A stretch of DNA of 64,000 nt, from contig NZ_JNJP01000012.1 of NCBI RefSeq assembly GCF_000701705.1, positions 8,418 through 72,417 of the forward strand, written 5' to 3'. The first letter of the stretch is position 1; each line of letters starts with the position of its first letter. The notes below the pieces were generated by a model that saw only the letters and a list, made by a program, of their open reading frames with translations, was not told where the DNA came from and made no database searches. Made by a program: the position numbers and the translations under genes. The DNA is from Bilophila wadsworthia ATCC 49260. GTDB lineage: Bacteria > Desulfobacterota > Desulfovibrionia > Desulfovibrionales > Desulfovibrionaceae. This document shows, one piece after another, positions 48,251-55,979 of this stretch.

Positions 48251-48643
48251 TTACAGCCCCATGACACCGGGAACGCCGACCCGGTGGAAGGTATTCATGA
48301 GCAGAGCATCCATCACGTCCGCGACATCTCCGGCGTCGACGTCGGTTGAACATTGGCCAGCTGCGTGCATGATGCTTTTGAACGATACCAGAGGGGAAAG
48401 GGCTCCTTCCAGTTCGTCCCGCCGCATGGATACAGTATCCGCCGCCGCTTTTTGCAGGTTCGCGATCCGGCGCGCTTCGTTGCCAGCGGCATAGGCGACA
48501 TTCCATGCAGGGGATTCTCCTGGGATGGCATTGGGCTTTTCCATTTTTAGCGCATCCATCTCTTCATCAGCGAGCCGTTCGGCCATCGTCACGATCCGGC
48601 TTGCTCCGTCAAGGGAATGGGTTTCCAGAGTGCTTTTGTGCAT
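48251..48643 (-). CDS. Hypothetical helical protein, 130 aa
   Basis: Soluble and strongly helical (AERLADEEMDALKME, AAGNEARRIANLQKAAADTV). No family recognised. Read in the same direction as the small AlpA-like gene, so part of a leftward unit whose promoter should be in 48650-48930. Confidence 0.55.
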   Translation of the reverse strand: MHKSTLETHSLDGASRIVTMAERLADEEMDALKMEKPNAIPGESPAWNVAYAAGNEARRIANLQKAAADTVSMRRDELEGALSPLVSFKSIMHAAGQCSTDVDAGDVADVMDALLMNTFHRVGVPGVMGL

Positions 48644-48930
48644 GGCGGCTGTCCTTTGCTTGAGTGGTGAAAATCGTCAATCCCTGACCTCATTCCCTGC
48701 CGTCGCTTGCTTTCCCGCTCCCGTGGGCTTGCGGCTTGCCGTGCTTGGTACTTGTTGAGGCTGCGTTTGCGGCACTTCAAGGCTACTATTCCGGTCCGGG
48801 GACGCGTACTTTTCGACTCGTGCCGTTTGGCAAAATCAATATTGCCAAATGTCAAAATTAAAAGCAAGTAAAAATTGACAAAAAGAAAAATTACACAGAA
48901 TCCTCACCTTGCAATATTGACAAACAGCAC
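48644..48930. promoter_or_regulatory. A+T-rich control region with repressor-type half-sites
   Basis: No clear gene. Holds GTCAA at 48851-48855 and TTGAC at 48875-48879 and 48917-48921, the half-sites of the prophage 2 CI operators. Likely promoter region for the leftward genes beyond it. Confidence 0.45.
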
Positions 48931-48974
48931 AAACGAAAGGGCCTGAAACCGGAAGGTATCGGCCCTTTCGTTTT
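48931..48974. terminator. Bidirectional terminator
   Basis: AAACGAAAGGGCC/GGCCCTTTCGTTTT 13-bp stem; ends the antirepressor 2 transcript. Confidence 0.85.
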
Positions 48975-48979
48975 AACGG

Positions 48980-49864
48980 TTATGCGAGCTTGCGCAGTGC
49001 GAGCGCGGCCTGGAGCGATGACTGCGCCAGCCCGAGGCTGTACCAGGCGGCGTTGATGTGGTGTTTGATGGCCTTCTCGACTTCAAACGGAACCGAGCCG
49101 ATGCCGCTCAGTTCCCTGCGCACGGTGATATGCGTCCAGTTTTCAGTACCGTCGAGGGCGAAGAGGGCTTTTTCGATGTCGGCGAACAGGCGTTCCGTGG
49201 CGGGGAGGCCGGGGAGCCTTTGGGGAACGGGGCGGCGGGTGACGACTTCCGGCACGGTGGACAGGGTGTCCAGAATGTTCCGCCATGCGTCCGTCTGGCG
49301 GGCAGCGTAGCTCTGGGAGAGGAAGATGATCCCCTCGCGGGAAACCATATACTGCGGGCAGCGCTGGCCCTTGGCGTCTACATAGTTCCCCCTGACGAAA
49401 GCGTCCCGTTGCGGGCAGACGGCGGCGGCGCGGCTTATGGCGTCGAGCACGGTGGAGTGGCGCTTATGCAGCTCTCCGGCGATGGTGCGGGAGGAGATGC
49501 GGGAGAGGGTGCCTGTGGGTGGCGTCTGGGCATCGACGGGCACCCTGTCGCCGTACCGTTCGATGACGTCGAGAACCCACTTGCGGAACGCCTTGGCGAC
49601 GGGTGTCCGGGCGAACATGGCGAGGAGGTGGCAGCCGCGGAGGGAGAAGATGCGGGTCATGACGGGAATTCCCGTGGTACTCGAATTGATGACCACGCTC
49701 ATATCATTGGAAAATTCATCTTCATTGCGGCGGTAAATATTGGCAACCGCCTTTTCGGAAGAATATCCCAAGGCACGGGCAAGTTCAGAAGACTTGAACC
49801 AAGGCTGGTTGTCGCGGGTGACGGGGGAGAAGGTGAACTCATTGAAGCAGAGGGCTTGTGACAT
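48980..49864 (-). CDS. BRO-N/Rha antirepressor (C4-controlled, prophage 2)
   Basis: 294 residues, GGAG-TTGCATC-ATG. BRO-N domain about 1-110 nearly the same as the protein at 26552-27478 (shared IFSLRGCHLLAMFARTPVAK). From about 125 it carries an Rha-type domain (ELHKRHSTVLDAISRAAAVC, YMVSREGIIFLSQSYAA) instead. Predicted to bind and disable a phage repressor. Translation is controlled by the C4-type leader; the promoter contains TTGAC/GTCAA dyads like those of the CI operators. Confidence 0.87.
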   Translation of the reverse strand: MSQALCFNEFTFSPVTRDNQPWFKSSELARALGYSSEKAVANIYRRNEDEFSNDMSVVINSSTTGIPVMTRIFSLRGCHLLAMFARTPVAKAFRKWVLDVIERYGDRVPVDAQTPPTGTLSRISSRTIAGELHKRHSTVLDAISRAAAVCPQRDAFVRGNYVDAKGQRCPQYMVSREGIIFLSQSYAARQTDAWRNILDTLSTVPEVVTRRPVPQRLPGLPATERLFADIEKALFALDGTENWTHITVRRELSGIGSVPFEVEKAIKHHINAAWYSLGLAQSSLQAALALRKLA

Positions 49865-49912
49865 GATGCAACTCCTACGGATAAAAAAGAGTTGGCATCG
49901 CCTACGAATAGC

Positions 49913-49995
49913 GAATGCCGGGTGTTCGTAACCGCCCGTAGGTGCGGCTCCCTGCCTTTAGCTTACGCTTGGACATATCAGGGACACCCGGCATC
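49913..49995 (-). ncRNA. C4-type antisense RNA, copy 2
   Basis: Same architecture as copy 1: GATGCCGGGTGT/ACACCCGGCATT closing stem and GCTAAAGGCAGGGAGCCGC core. Loop CCTACGG (49936-49942) pairs with CCGTAGG over the antirepressor ribosome site (49872-49880). Copy 1 has ACTG/CAGT where this has ACGG/CCGT: a compensatory change. Confidence 0.82.
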
Positions 49996-50006
49996 AAGAG
50001 GATGCA

Positions 50007-50051
50007 AGTATAGCAGGAAACCAAAGTCAAAAAGAATCTTGACTTTGTCAA
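50007..50051 (-). promoter_or_regulatory. Promoter and operator of the C4/antirepressor 2 unit
   Basis: Extended -10 TGCTATACT (50015-50007). Upstream TTGAC-TTT-GTCAA (50039-50051) and GTCAA at 50026 resemble the CI operators TTGAC-N4-GTCAA at 54238 and 54286. Confidence 0.65.
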
Positions 50052-50165
50052 AAAGGCACAAAAAGAGCCATACTATCGGGTGGCGTTGTCCGCCTACGGG
50101 AAAAGGTGTTACGAGCACCGTAACCAGACAACGCCACAAAAATGGGGTAATGTCAAGGGTAAATA

Positions 50166-51062
50166 TCAACTGCAATATGGAATAGAAGATCTGGATACAG
50201 TTATCTTGTCTAGATTGAATCCATTGTGCACAAGAAAATATTTAAGTTCATCTTCTTTTATTGTACAACATGGTCCTAGTATAATTTCATGGATAGATTC
50301 TTCTAGGTACTTAAATTCAAAATATGGAATTAAATTATCTTGAGTTGCATAGAATTTCAAATCTCCTATTTCTTGATATGTATCACTATGTTCTTCGTCA
50401 GCCCATGTACAATTTTTGTAATTATTTATATCATTTTTGTATGTATCATTTATTATTTTATTAATACTTGTTCCGTATTTCATACTTTTAATACCTAGCG
50501 GTATAAATACTATTCTTGATTCTTCTTCCTCTATGAATCCATTGTGTTTTAATAGCGATGCTTCTTTTATTATATTTATTATATTTATGTAATATGATTC
50601 TAATATTGTTGGTTTAGAAAAATTTTTATATATATCATTAATTATAACATTGATATCATGTTTATTTTTGTCAATATAGCTTTCATTGTCATAACAAACT
50701 TTTTCATAGAATAAATTATGGTATTTTAAATTAAATTTAAATCCTATTGATATGCCTCTTCCATCGTTACCGTATGCTCTCCATTGACTAAGCTTATCTC
50801 CTTTTTTAGAAAAACAAGATATAAAAACATCTGTTTTTAAAAAATAATCAATTACAATATTTTTATTTATTCTCTTTATATTTGTTTGTTTAGTGTCTTC
50901 CTTGTATAAAATATCTATTTTTTTCTCTATATAATCTAATAATAATTTCAATTCTTTTTTGTCATTCTGGTGATAGGCTGATGTAAGGCGTAGTTTTTTA
51001 CTTTCGATAATTTTTTGAAAAACATCAATACTTCTATACTGATACATAGTTTCATTTTTCAT
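50166..51062 (-). CDS. DUF2971 protein
   Basis: 298 residues, very A+T-rich and Lys/Asn/Ile-rich compared with all neighbours, a sign of recent transfer. TDVFISCFSKKGDKLSQWRA with YGNDGRGISIGF is the DUF2971 hallmark, and the C-terminal EIILGPCCTIKEDELKYFL fits. Members occur in defence islands; the activity is not established. Lies next to a toxin-antitoxin pair and a SIR2 gene. Confidence 0.8.
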   Translation of the reverse strand: MKNETMYQYRSIDVFQKIIESKKLRLTSAYHQNDKKELKLLLDYIEKKIDILYKEDTKQTNIKRINKNIVIDYFLKTDVFISCFSKKGDKLSQWRAYGNDGRGISIGFKFNLKYHNLFYEKVCYDNESYIDKNKHDINVIINDIYKNFSKPTILESYYINIINIIKEASLLKHNGFIEEEESRIVFIPLGIKSMKYGTSINKIINDTYKNDINNYKNCTWADEEHSDTYQEIGDLKFYATQDNLIPYFEFKYLEESIHEIILGPCCTIKEDELKYFLVHNGFNLDKITVSRSSIPYCS

Positions 51063-51078
51063 TTTACTTACTCAATGT

Positions 51079-51339
51079 TTAATAATGATACCGACATTGC
51101 AACACGATCAACGTGTCACTTCGCTCATCCAGTTTATAGGCGAGGCGCTCTTCCTGATTGATACGGCGCGACCAGCATCCGGCAAGATCGAAGCGTAGCG
51201 GCTCCGGCTTGCCGAGTCCTTTAAAAGGGGAACACAGCGCGTCATGCAAAAGTTCGTTGATGCGTTTTACCGTGCGCTTGTCGATATGTTGCCAGTATAG
51301 ATAGTCTTCCCACGCCTGCGGCGTCCATGTGAGCCGCAT
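51079..51339 (-). CDS. yoeB: YoeB-type mRNA-cleaving toxin
   Basis: 86 residues, usual family length. Ribosome-dependent RNase toxin. TWTPQAWEDYLYWQHIDKRT at the N-terminus, PLRFDLAGCWSRRINQEERL with catalytic Glu/Arg, and the C-terminal CRYHY holding the catalytic His and Tyr. Shares one base with the antitoxin stop, as expected for a coupled pair. Confidence 0.92.
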   Translation of the reverse strand: MRLTWTPQAWEDYLYWQHIDKRTVKRINELLHDALCSPFKGLGKPEPLRFDLAGCWSRRINQEERLAYKLDERSDTLIVLQCRYHY

Positions 51340-51593
51340 CAGTCCACCATCTCATGCGCCGTAGTTGCGCCGGTATTGGCGGCGCTCAGAGAGTCCCGCA
51401 GGCGAGAGGCATTGGCTGGCGAGCGCAACAGATAGGCGGTTTCCATGATGCTGTTGTAATCCTCCAGAGACATCATGACCACGGAAGGCGACTTCTGGCG
51501 GGTGATGATGACCGCTTCGTGATGGTCGCAGACTCGGTTCATAGTGTCTGCAAGGTTCTGGCGGGCTTTGGAATAGGTAATGGCCTGAGACAT
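51339..51593 (-). CDS. yefM: YefM-type antitoxin
   Basis: 84 residues, Phd/YefM family: ITYSKARQNLADTMNRVCDH at the N-terminus (DNA binding), ITRQKSPSVVMMSLEDYNSI in the core, and a disordered toxin-binding tail. Represses its own promoter; a GTAC-type dyad lies just upstream (51611-51626). Ribosome site GGAGATTGCC. Confidence 0.92.
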   Translation of the reverse strand: MSQAITYSKARQNLADTMNRVCDHHEAVIITRQKSPSVVMMSLEDYNSIMETAYLLRSPANASRLRDSLSAANTGATTAHEMVD

Positions 51594-51607
51594 GGCAATC
51601 TCCTATT

Positions 51608-51628
51608 TTTGTACAAATATATGTACGT
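51608..51628 (-). promoter_or_regulatory. YefM operator-like dyad
   Basis: TTGTACAAATATATGTACG: paired TGTAC elements resembling the TGTACA boxes bound by YefM-YoeB, 15-30 nt before the yefM start. Confidence 0.55.
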
Positions 51629-51793
51629 AACAAGGGCAGGTCAAGCCAAATAAAAGGCGATAGGGTAGTGGGAAAGTCAAGGCGGCGGGGGACGAAAAAG
51701 CCACTCACGGTGGAAGGGCTTGGGGGAGTTTTCAAATTTGAAGTATACGGATACTCTGTTTTTAAGACAAAACTTATAGAAGAGGGATTGAAC

Positions 51794-53353
51794 ATGGATT
51801 TACATTCGTTGGTAAAAGATTTCAGTACCACGCCATTCCTCTTTGTGGGGTCTGGTTTTTCACGGAGATATTACGATCTTCCCGACTGGGAAGGGCTTTT
51901 GAAGATTTTTGTCCAAAGATTAAGTGGTGATGAATTCGCCTTCAACAAGTATACAAGTACGGCTGAAAGCCTCATCAACTCCGGAAGAGAAGGAGTTCGA
52001 CTTGCCGTTGTAGCAGGACTTGTCATGCAGGATTTTGACAAACGCTGGTATGAGGAGCCATCTTTCAGACAGGTGAAAGATGACTATAAGCCGTTTGTAA
52101 AGAACGGTCAGTCACCATTCAAGGTGGAGATAGCCCAATATATTGATGAGCATTCAATTCCTGTGGAGAACATGCGTGATGAGTTGGCAAAACTAAAGGA
52201 ACTTTCCAACCGTAGTTTGGCTGGTATCATTACCACGAATTATGATCGCCTTCTTGAGGTGGAAACGGAAGGCTATAAATCCTTTGTAGGGCAAGAAGAA
52301 CTTATTTTTTCGGCACTTCAGGGTTGGGCGGAAATATACAAAATACATGGTTCCGTTACCGATCCAAGCACTATTCTTATTACTGACAAAGATTATAGAG
52401 AATTTAAGGAGTTCAGCCCTTATCTTACAGCAAAACTCATGACGATATTTATGGAATATCCTATCATATTTATGGGGTATTCCTTGACTGATCCCAATAT
52501 CCGCATCATATTGGAAGATCTCGGAAAATGCTTATCAAAGAAAAATCTCGAAAAGCTTCAGAGTCGTTTTATTTATGTTGAGCATAAAAGGGGACAGGAG
52601 GATGTGGAGCTTTTTGAACATTCTGTAGCAATCGGTGATGACCATATCCATATGACTGGAATCAGAACAGATAATTTTATGGCGATTTATGAAGCCCTTG
52701 GGGATAAGCGGGCTTCTCTTCCTGCCAAGCTTATTCGTATGTTCAAGCAAGAATTCTACACTTTTGCATTAACTAATGAACCTACGGCTAGAATGCGTGT
52801 GGCTGCTATTGATGACGAAAGGGTAGGGGATGAAGAACTTGTACTTGGAATTGGAAAGTCTTCAGAGTTTGCCTTAAAGGGGCTGTCCGGAATGACGTCA
52901 AGAGAATGGTATCAACATGTCGTTCTGCATGATCTGGAGTTTACTGCCGATGATATTTTAACATATGCTTTCCCGTCCCTATATAGAGCTAATAATGTAT
53001 TACCATTGAATATGTTGCTAAAAGAAGCTGCGGGAAATTATCCAGAGTGTATAGAATGTAGATGTACAAATTTTGATGATATAATTAATGGAAGACATAA
53101 AAAAAATAGAAATAGAAAACATATACCTGCAAGAAGTGTTAACGGAATTGTTGAAACATTCCATAATGATACGCATAAAATTATATACGAAATACCTTAT
53201 CTCAATGAATCTGAAATAGATGTGGATGAGTTAGAGAACTACCTGATAAACTTTTTCCGCCAAAGGGGGGCTTACGACAACCTAAACAGCAATGAAAGAT
53301 CGGATATGAATAGGTTGGTGCGGATATTCGATTACTTGAAATATGGCAGATGA
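51794..53353 (+). CDS. SIR2-domain protein, probable NADase-type defence gene
   Basis: 519 residues from the ATG at 51794 (AGAGGGATTGAAC); the frame is open upstream but without signals. SIR2-like core about 10-290: TPFLFVGSGFSRRYYD (NAD-binding loop), AGIITTNYDRLLE, the catalytic-type His in IYKIHGSVTDPS and IFMGYSLTDPNI. C-terminal domain (about 300-519) unassigned and probably the sensor. Stand-alone SIR2 proteins deplete NAD+ on infection in several defence systems. It has its own terminator and A+T-rich composition. Confidence 0.85.
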   Translation: MDLHSLVKDFSTTPFLFVGSGFSRRYYDLPDWEGLLKIFVQRLSGDEFAFNKYTSTAESLINSGREGVRLAVVAGLVMQDFDKRWYEEPSFRQVKDDYKPFVKNGQSPFKVEIAQYIDEHSIPVENMRDELAKLKELSNRSLAGIITTNYDRLLEVETEGYKSFVGQEELIFSALQGWAEIYKIHGSVTDPSTILITDKDYREFKEFSPYLTAKLMTIFMEYPIIFMGYSLTDPNIRIILEDLGKCLSKKNLEKLQSRFIYVEHKRGQEDVELFEHSVAIGDDHIHMTGIRTDNFMAIYEALGDKRASLPAKLIRMFKQEFYTFALTNEPTARMRVAAIDDERVGDEELVLGIGKSSEFALKGLSGMTSREWYQHVVLHDLEFTADDILTYAFPSLYRANNVLPLNMLLKEAAGNYPECIECRCTNFDDIINGRHKKNRNRKHIPARSVNGIVETFHNDTHKIIYEIPYLNESEIDVDELENYLINFFRQRGAYDNLNSNERSDMNRLVRIFDYLKYGR

Positions 53354-53356
53354 AAC

Positions 53357-53410
53357 AAAAAGCCTTGGCTTAGTGGATAATTATTATCCACAAAGAGCCA
53401 AGGCTTTTTG
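53357..53410 (+). terminator. Terminator after the SIR2 gene
   Basis: AAAAAGCCTTGGCT/AGCCAAGGCTTTTT with an inner GTGGATAA/TTATCCAC stem; long A and T tracts make it active in both directions. Confidence 0.9.
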
Positions 53411-53598
53411 TATAAAAAAGCGGGGCATTTGGGGTACAACAAATACGCAGTCCACTCTGACAGCAGACACCTCGTAACGCGTACCTTTTTGAATAGAATA
53501 GATGGAAATGGAGTTTTGTCAACTGCGGGCGCTGATGCCGATAGTGGTAATCTCTTTGAATAGTTATTTTTATTGTGTTGTCATGAGGTGCACTGTTT

Positions 53599-54216
53599 CT
53601 ATAGCACCCTTCCAAACCACCGCACCCGTCCGTAGACACGGAAAGCTTCAAGGTCGGGACCTTCCACCGCTACGTCCGCGAAATCGCGGTTTTCCGAGCG
53701 CAGAAGCCAGCCGCGGGCCGTGCGCTGGAGACGCTTGACCAAAAGCTCCTCACCGAGGCCAACGAGAAAGATTTTGCCGTCGCTCGGTTCCTTGACCGAC
53801 TGATCCACGAGTATGGTGTCCTTGTGGCGGATGAGCGGTTCCATGCTGTTGCCTATGACGTCGAGCATGACGGATTCCTTGGAGTGGATGCCCACGCGGT
53901 TCAGGAAGTCGCGGCGGAAGGCGTAATACCCGAGTACTTCGTCGGACGTGATCAGGGACGAACCCGCTCCGGCCCGTGCGGTCACCTTCGGAACCATGTC
54001 ATACCCCTCGAGACGTTCACCATGTTCCGGGACGTCAATTCCCATGAGATCAAGGGCTTTTCCCAGTTCGTTGAGCGTAGGTGTGCGATCCCCGAGAAGC
54101 CAGCGGCGCAGCGTGTGCGGGTTGATGCCAAAGTAGGATCCGGCAGCCGTTACATTGCCGTTGAACTCGCGTTCGACGTAATTTTTCAAAATGTGGAGGA
54201 TTTTTTCTGCGTACAT
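53599..54216 (-). CDS. CI/LexA-type phage repressor, S24 (prophage 2)
   Basis: 205 residues from the ATG at 54216. N-terminal helix-turn-helix with AAGSYFGINPHTLRRWLLGD; cleavage region around TARAGAGSSL; catalytic Ser in IGNSMEPLIR and Lys in ELLVKRL. Divergent from a Cro-like gene with TTGAC-N4-GTCAA operators between them. The HTH differs from that of the prophage 1 repressor, so the two prophages are expected to be heteroimmune. Confidence 0.9.
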   Translation of the reverse strand: MYAEKILHILKNYVEREFNGNVTAAGSYFGINPHTLRRWLLGDRTPTLNELGKALDLMGIDVPEHGERLEGYDMVPKVTARAGAGSSLITSDEVLGYYAFRRDFLNRVGIHSKESVMLDVIGNSMEPLIRHKDTILVDQSVKEPSDGKIFLVGLGEELLVKRLQRTARGWLLRSENRDFADVAVEGPDLEAFRVYGRVRWFGRVL

Positions 54217-54237
54217 GGGATAATTGTATGGAAACAA

Positions 54238-54309
54238 TTGACATATGTCAATTTGACTAAGAGAGATTTTTGTCTTGCATTTAGTTTGACAATAGTCAAT
54301 AATCTTGAC
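54238..54309. promoter_or_regulatory. CI/Cro operator and early promoter (prophage 2)
   Basis: Operators TTGACATATGTCAA (54238-54251) and TTGACAATAGTCAA (54286-54299) plus TTGAC half-sites at 54253 and 54305. Rightward promoter TTGCAT (54275-54280), 17-nt spacer, AATAAT (54298-54303), overlapping the second operator; the start would fall 1-2 nt before the cro ATG. Confidence 0.75.
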
Positions 54310-54311
54310 TT

Positions 54312-54542
54312 ATGAACACACTCGCATTGCTCATCAATCAGATGGGGCTGACCCCGGCGGAAGCCGCCAGGCGGACGGGCATCGCTTATGCCACCGTGTG
54401 GCGGCACTGTAACGGGACACGCGCCATCTCGGCTGAGGACGCCGTCAGGTACGAGCGGGGGCTTGGCATCAGCCGCCATTTGCTCCGGCCGGATCTGTGG
54501 GCCACTCCGGTGTCGTCCGTAAACGCAGGAGGGCACCCATGA
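54312..54542 (+). CDS. Cro-like helix-turn-helix regulator (prophage 2)
   Basis: 76 residues; TPAEAARRTGIAYATVWRHC is the helix-turn-helix. No ribosome site before the ATG, consistent with a leaderless message from the promoter ending at 54303. First gene of the rightward replication operon, coupled to the next gene (ATGA). Confidence 0.78.
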   Translation: MNTLALLINQMGLTPAEAARRTGIAYATVWRHCNGTRAISAEDAVRYERGLGISRHLLRPDLWATPVSSVNAGGHP

Positions 54543-55378
54543 ACGGTTTTCGCATCATTACCGCCGATGAGCGGATGGAGGAGCAGGGCGGCATCAAGGG
54601 CGTCATCTTCGGCCCGGCGAAGATCGGCAAGACTTCCCTTTTGTGGACGCTTGACCCGGAGACGACGCTGTTCCTCGACCTTGAGGCGGGCGGGCTGTCC
54701 GTACGGGGCTGGGGCGGCGACTCGCTCGAAATCCGGGACTGGGAGACGGCTCGGGACGTGGCCTGTTTTCTCGGCGGGCCAAACCCCGCCATGCGTCCGG
54801 ACCAGCCGTATAGTCAGGCTCATTACGATTATGTGCTTGGGCAGTATGGCGATCCCGCCACGACGGAAAAATACCGGACTCTCTTCATCGACTCCATCAC
54901 CGTGGCCTCGAGGCTGTGTTTCCAGTGGGCATCGGGCCAGCCGGAAGCTTTCAGCGAGAAGACGGGAAAGCCGGATTCCCGCGGGGCGTACGGACTGCTC
55001 GGAAAGGAGATGATCCGTTGGGTGACGCAGCTTCAGTATATCCGTGGGCGCAACGTCTGGTTCGTAGGCCTGCTGGACGCCAAACGGGACGACTTCAACC
55101 GTGAGTTTTTCGAACCGCAGATTGAGGGAGCCAAGACCGGACTGGAACTCCCCGGCATTGTGGATCAAGTCGTCACCATGACCGAATTGAGGACGGACGA
55201 CGGGGCGCCGTACAGGGCGTTTGTCTGTTCCCGGCCCAACCCGTGGAACTATCCGGCCGGAGACCGGTCCGGCAAACTGGACATGATCGAACAGCCTCAC
55301 CTTGGCGGGCTGATGGAGAAAATCCACCGGGGCGAACGCAAGGCTATTTCTTCTTACACCTATAATCTGAAAGGATAA
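54539..55378 (+). CDS. Phage P-loop ATPase, AAA_24 (RecA-like nucleotide-binding)
   Basis: 279 residues; ribosome site GGAGGGCACCC. Walker A GPAKIGKTSLLWT near residue 25, Walker B-like YRTLFIDSITVASRL near 115. This family of phage nucleotide-binding proteins is encoded next to DUF669 and helicase genes, where it acts in recombination or replication as a Sak4-like annealing ATPase. Confidence 0.82.
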   Translation: MNGFRIITADERMEEQGGIKGVIFGPAKIGKTSLLWTLDPETTLFLDLEAGGLSVRGWGGDSLEIRDWETARDVACFLGGPNPAMRPDQPYSQAHYDYVLGQYGDPATTEKYRTLFIDSITVASRLCFQWASGQPEAFSEKTGKPDSRGAYGLLGKEMIRWVTQLQYIRGRNVWFVGLLDAKRDDFNREFFEPQIEGAKTGLELPGIVDQVVTMTELRTDDGAPYRAFVCSRPNPWNYPAGDRSGKLDMIEQPHLGGLMEKIHRGERKAISSYTYNLKG

Positions 55379-55381
55379 GTC

Positions 55382-55975
55382 ATGAGCTACGATTTCAACG
55401 GCGCCGACAGGCAGTCTTCTGGTTTCGACCCGATCCCCGCGGGCACCATCGTCCCGTTGACCATGAGCATCCGGCCCGGTGGCGCCGGCGATGGAGGCTG
55501 GTTCAAGCAATCGCAGTCGTCCGACGCGCTGATGCTGGACTGTGAATTCGTCGTTTCCGAGGGTCCGTACGCCAAGCGGAAGATTTGGCAGTTTTTGATC
55601 GTTTCCGGCGGCAAGCTGAATGAACGCGGCGAATCCACAGCCGGCAACATCACGCGGGCTACTCTGCGCGCCATTCTGGAAAGTGCACGGGGTATTCGTC
55701 CCGACGATATGGGAGAGTCCGCACAGGCCGCGCGCCGCATCGACGGCTGGCAGGATTTTTGCGGGCTGACGTTCATTGCCAAGCTCGGCGTCGAGAAGGA
55801 CAAGACCGGGCAATATGCCGACAAGAACCGTATCCATACGGTGATCACGCCGGATATGAAGGAGTACAGCCAGCCGCAGGCGACCTCCAGCTCCGGGTGG
55901 AGTGCGCAACAGGAGCCCGCCCGTCCTTCTGCACCCGCTCCGTCCCCTACCCCCGTTCCCGCTTGGGCGAGGTAG
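55382..55975 (+). CDS. DUF669 protein, probable ssDNA-binding partner
   Basis: 197 residues. SYDFNGADRQSSGFDPIPAG at the start, then CEFVVSEGPYAKRKIWQFL and the KNRIHTVITPDMKEY block match DUF669. The Ser/Pro/Ala tail is disordered, like the tail of SSB-type proteins. Adjacent to the Sak4-like ATPase and helicase genes, as usual. Confidence 0.78.
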   Translation: MSYDFNGADRQSSGFDPIPAGTIVPLTMSIRPGGAGDGGWFKQSQSSDALMLDCEFVVSEGPYAKRKIWQFLIVSGGKLNERGESTAGNITRATLRAILESARGIRPDDMGESAQAARRIDGWQDFCGLTFIAKLGVEKDKTGQYADKNRIHTVITPDMKEYSQPQATSSSGWSAQQEPARPSAPAPSPTPVPAWAR

Positions 55976-55979
55976 AAAA

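Noticed and set aside
48589..48867. A 92-codon minus-strand ORF
   Set aside because: Basic low-complexity product, overlaps the 130-residue gene in another frame and lies in what looks like its promoter region; no ribosome site.
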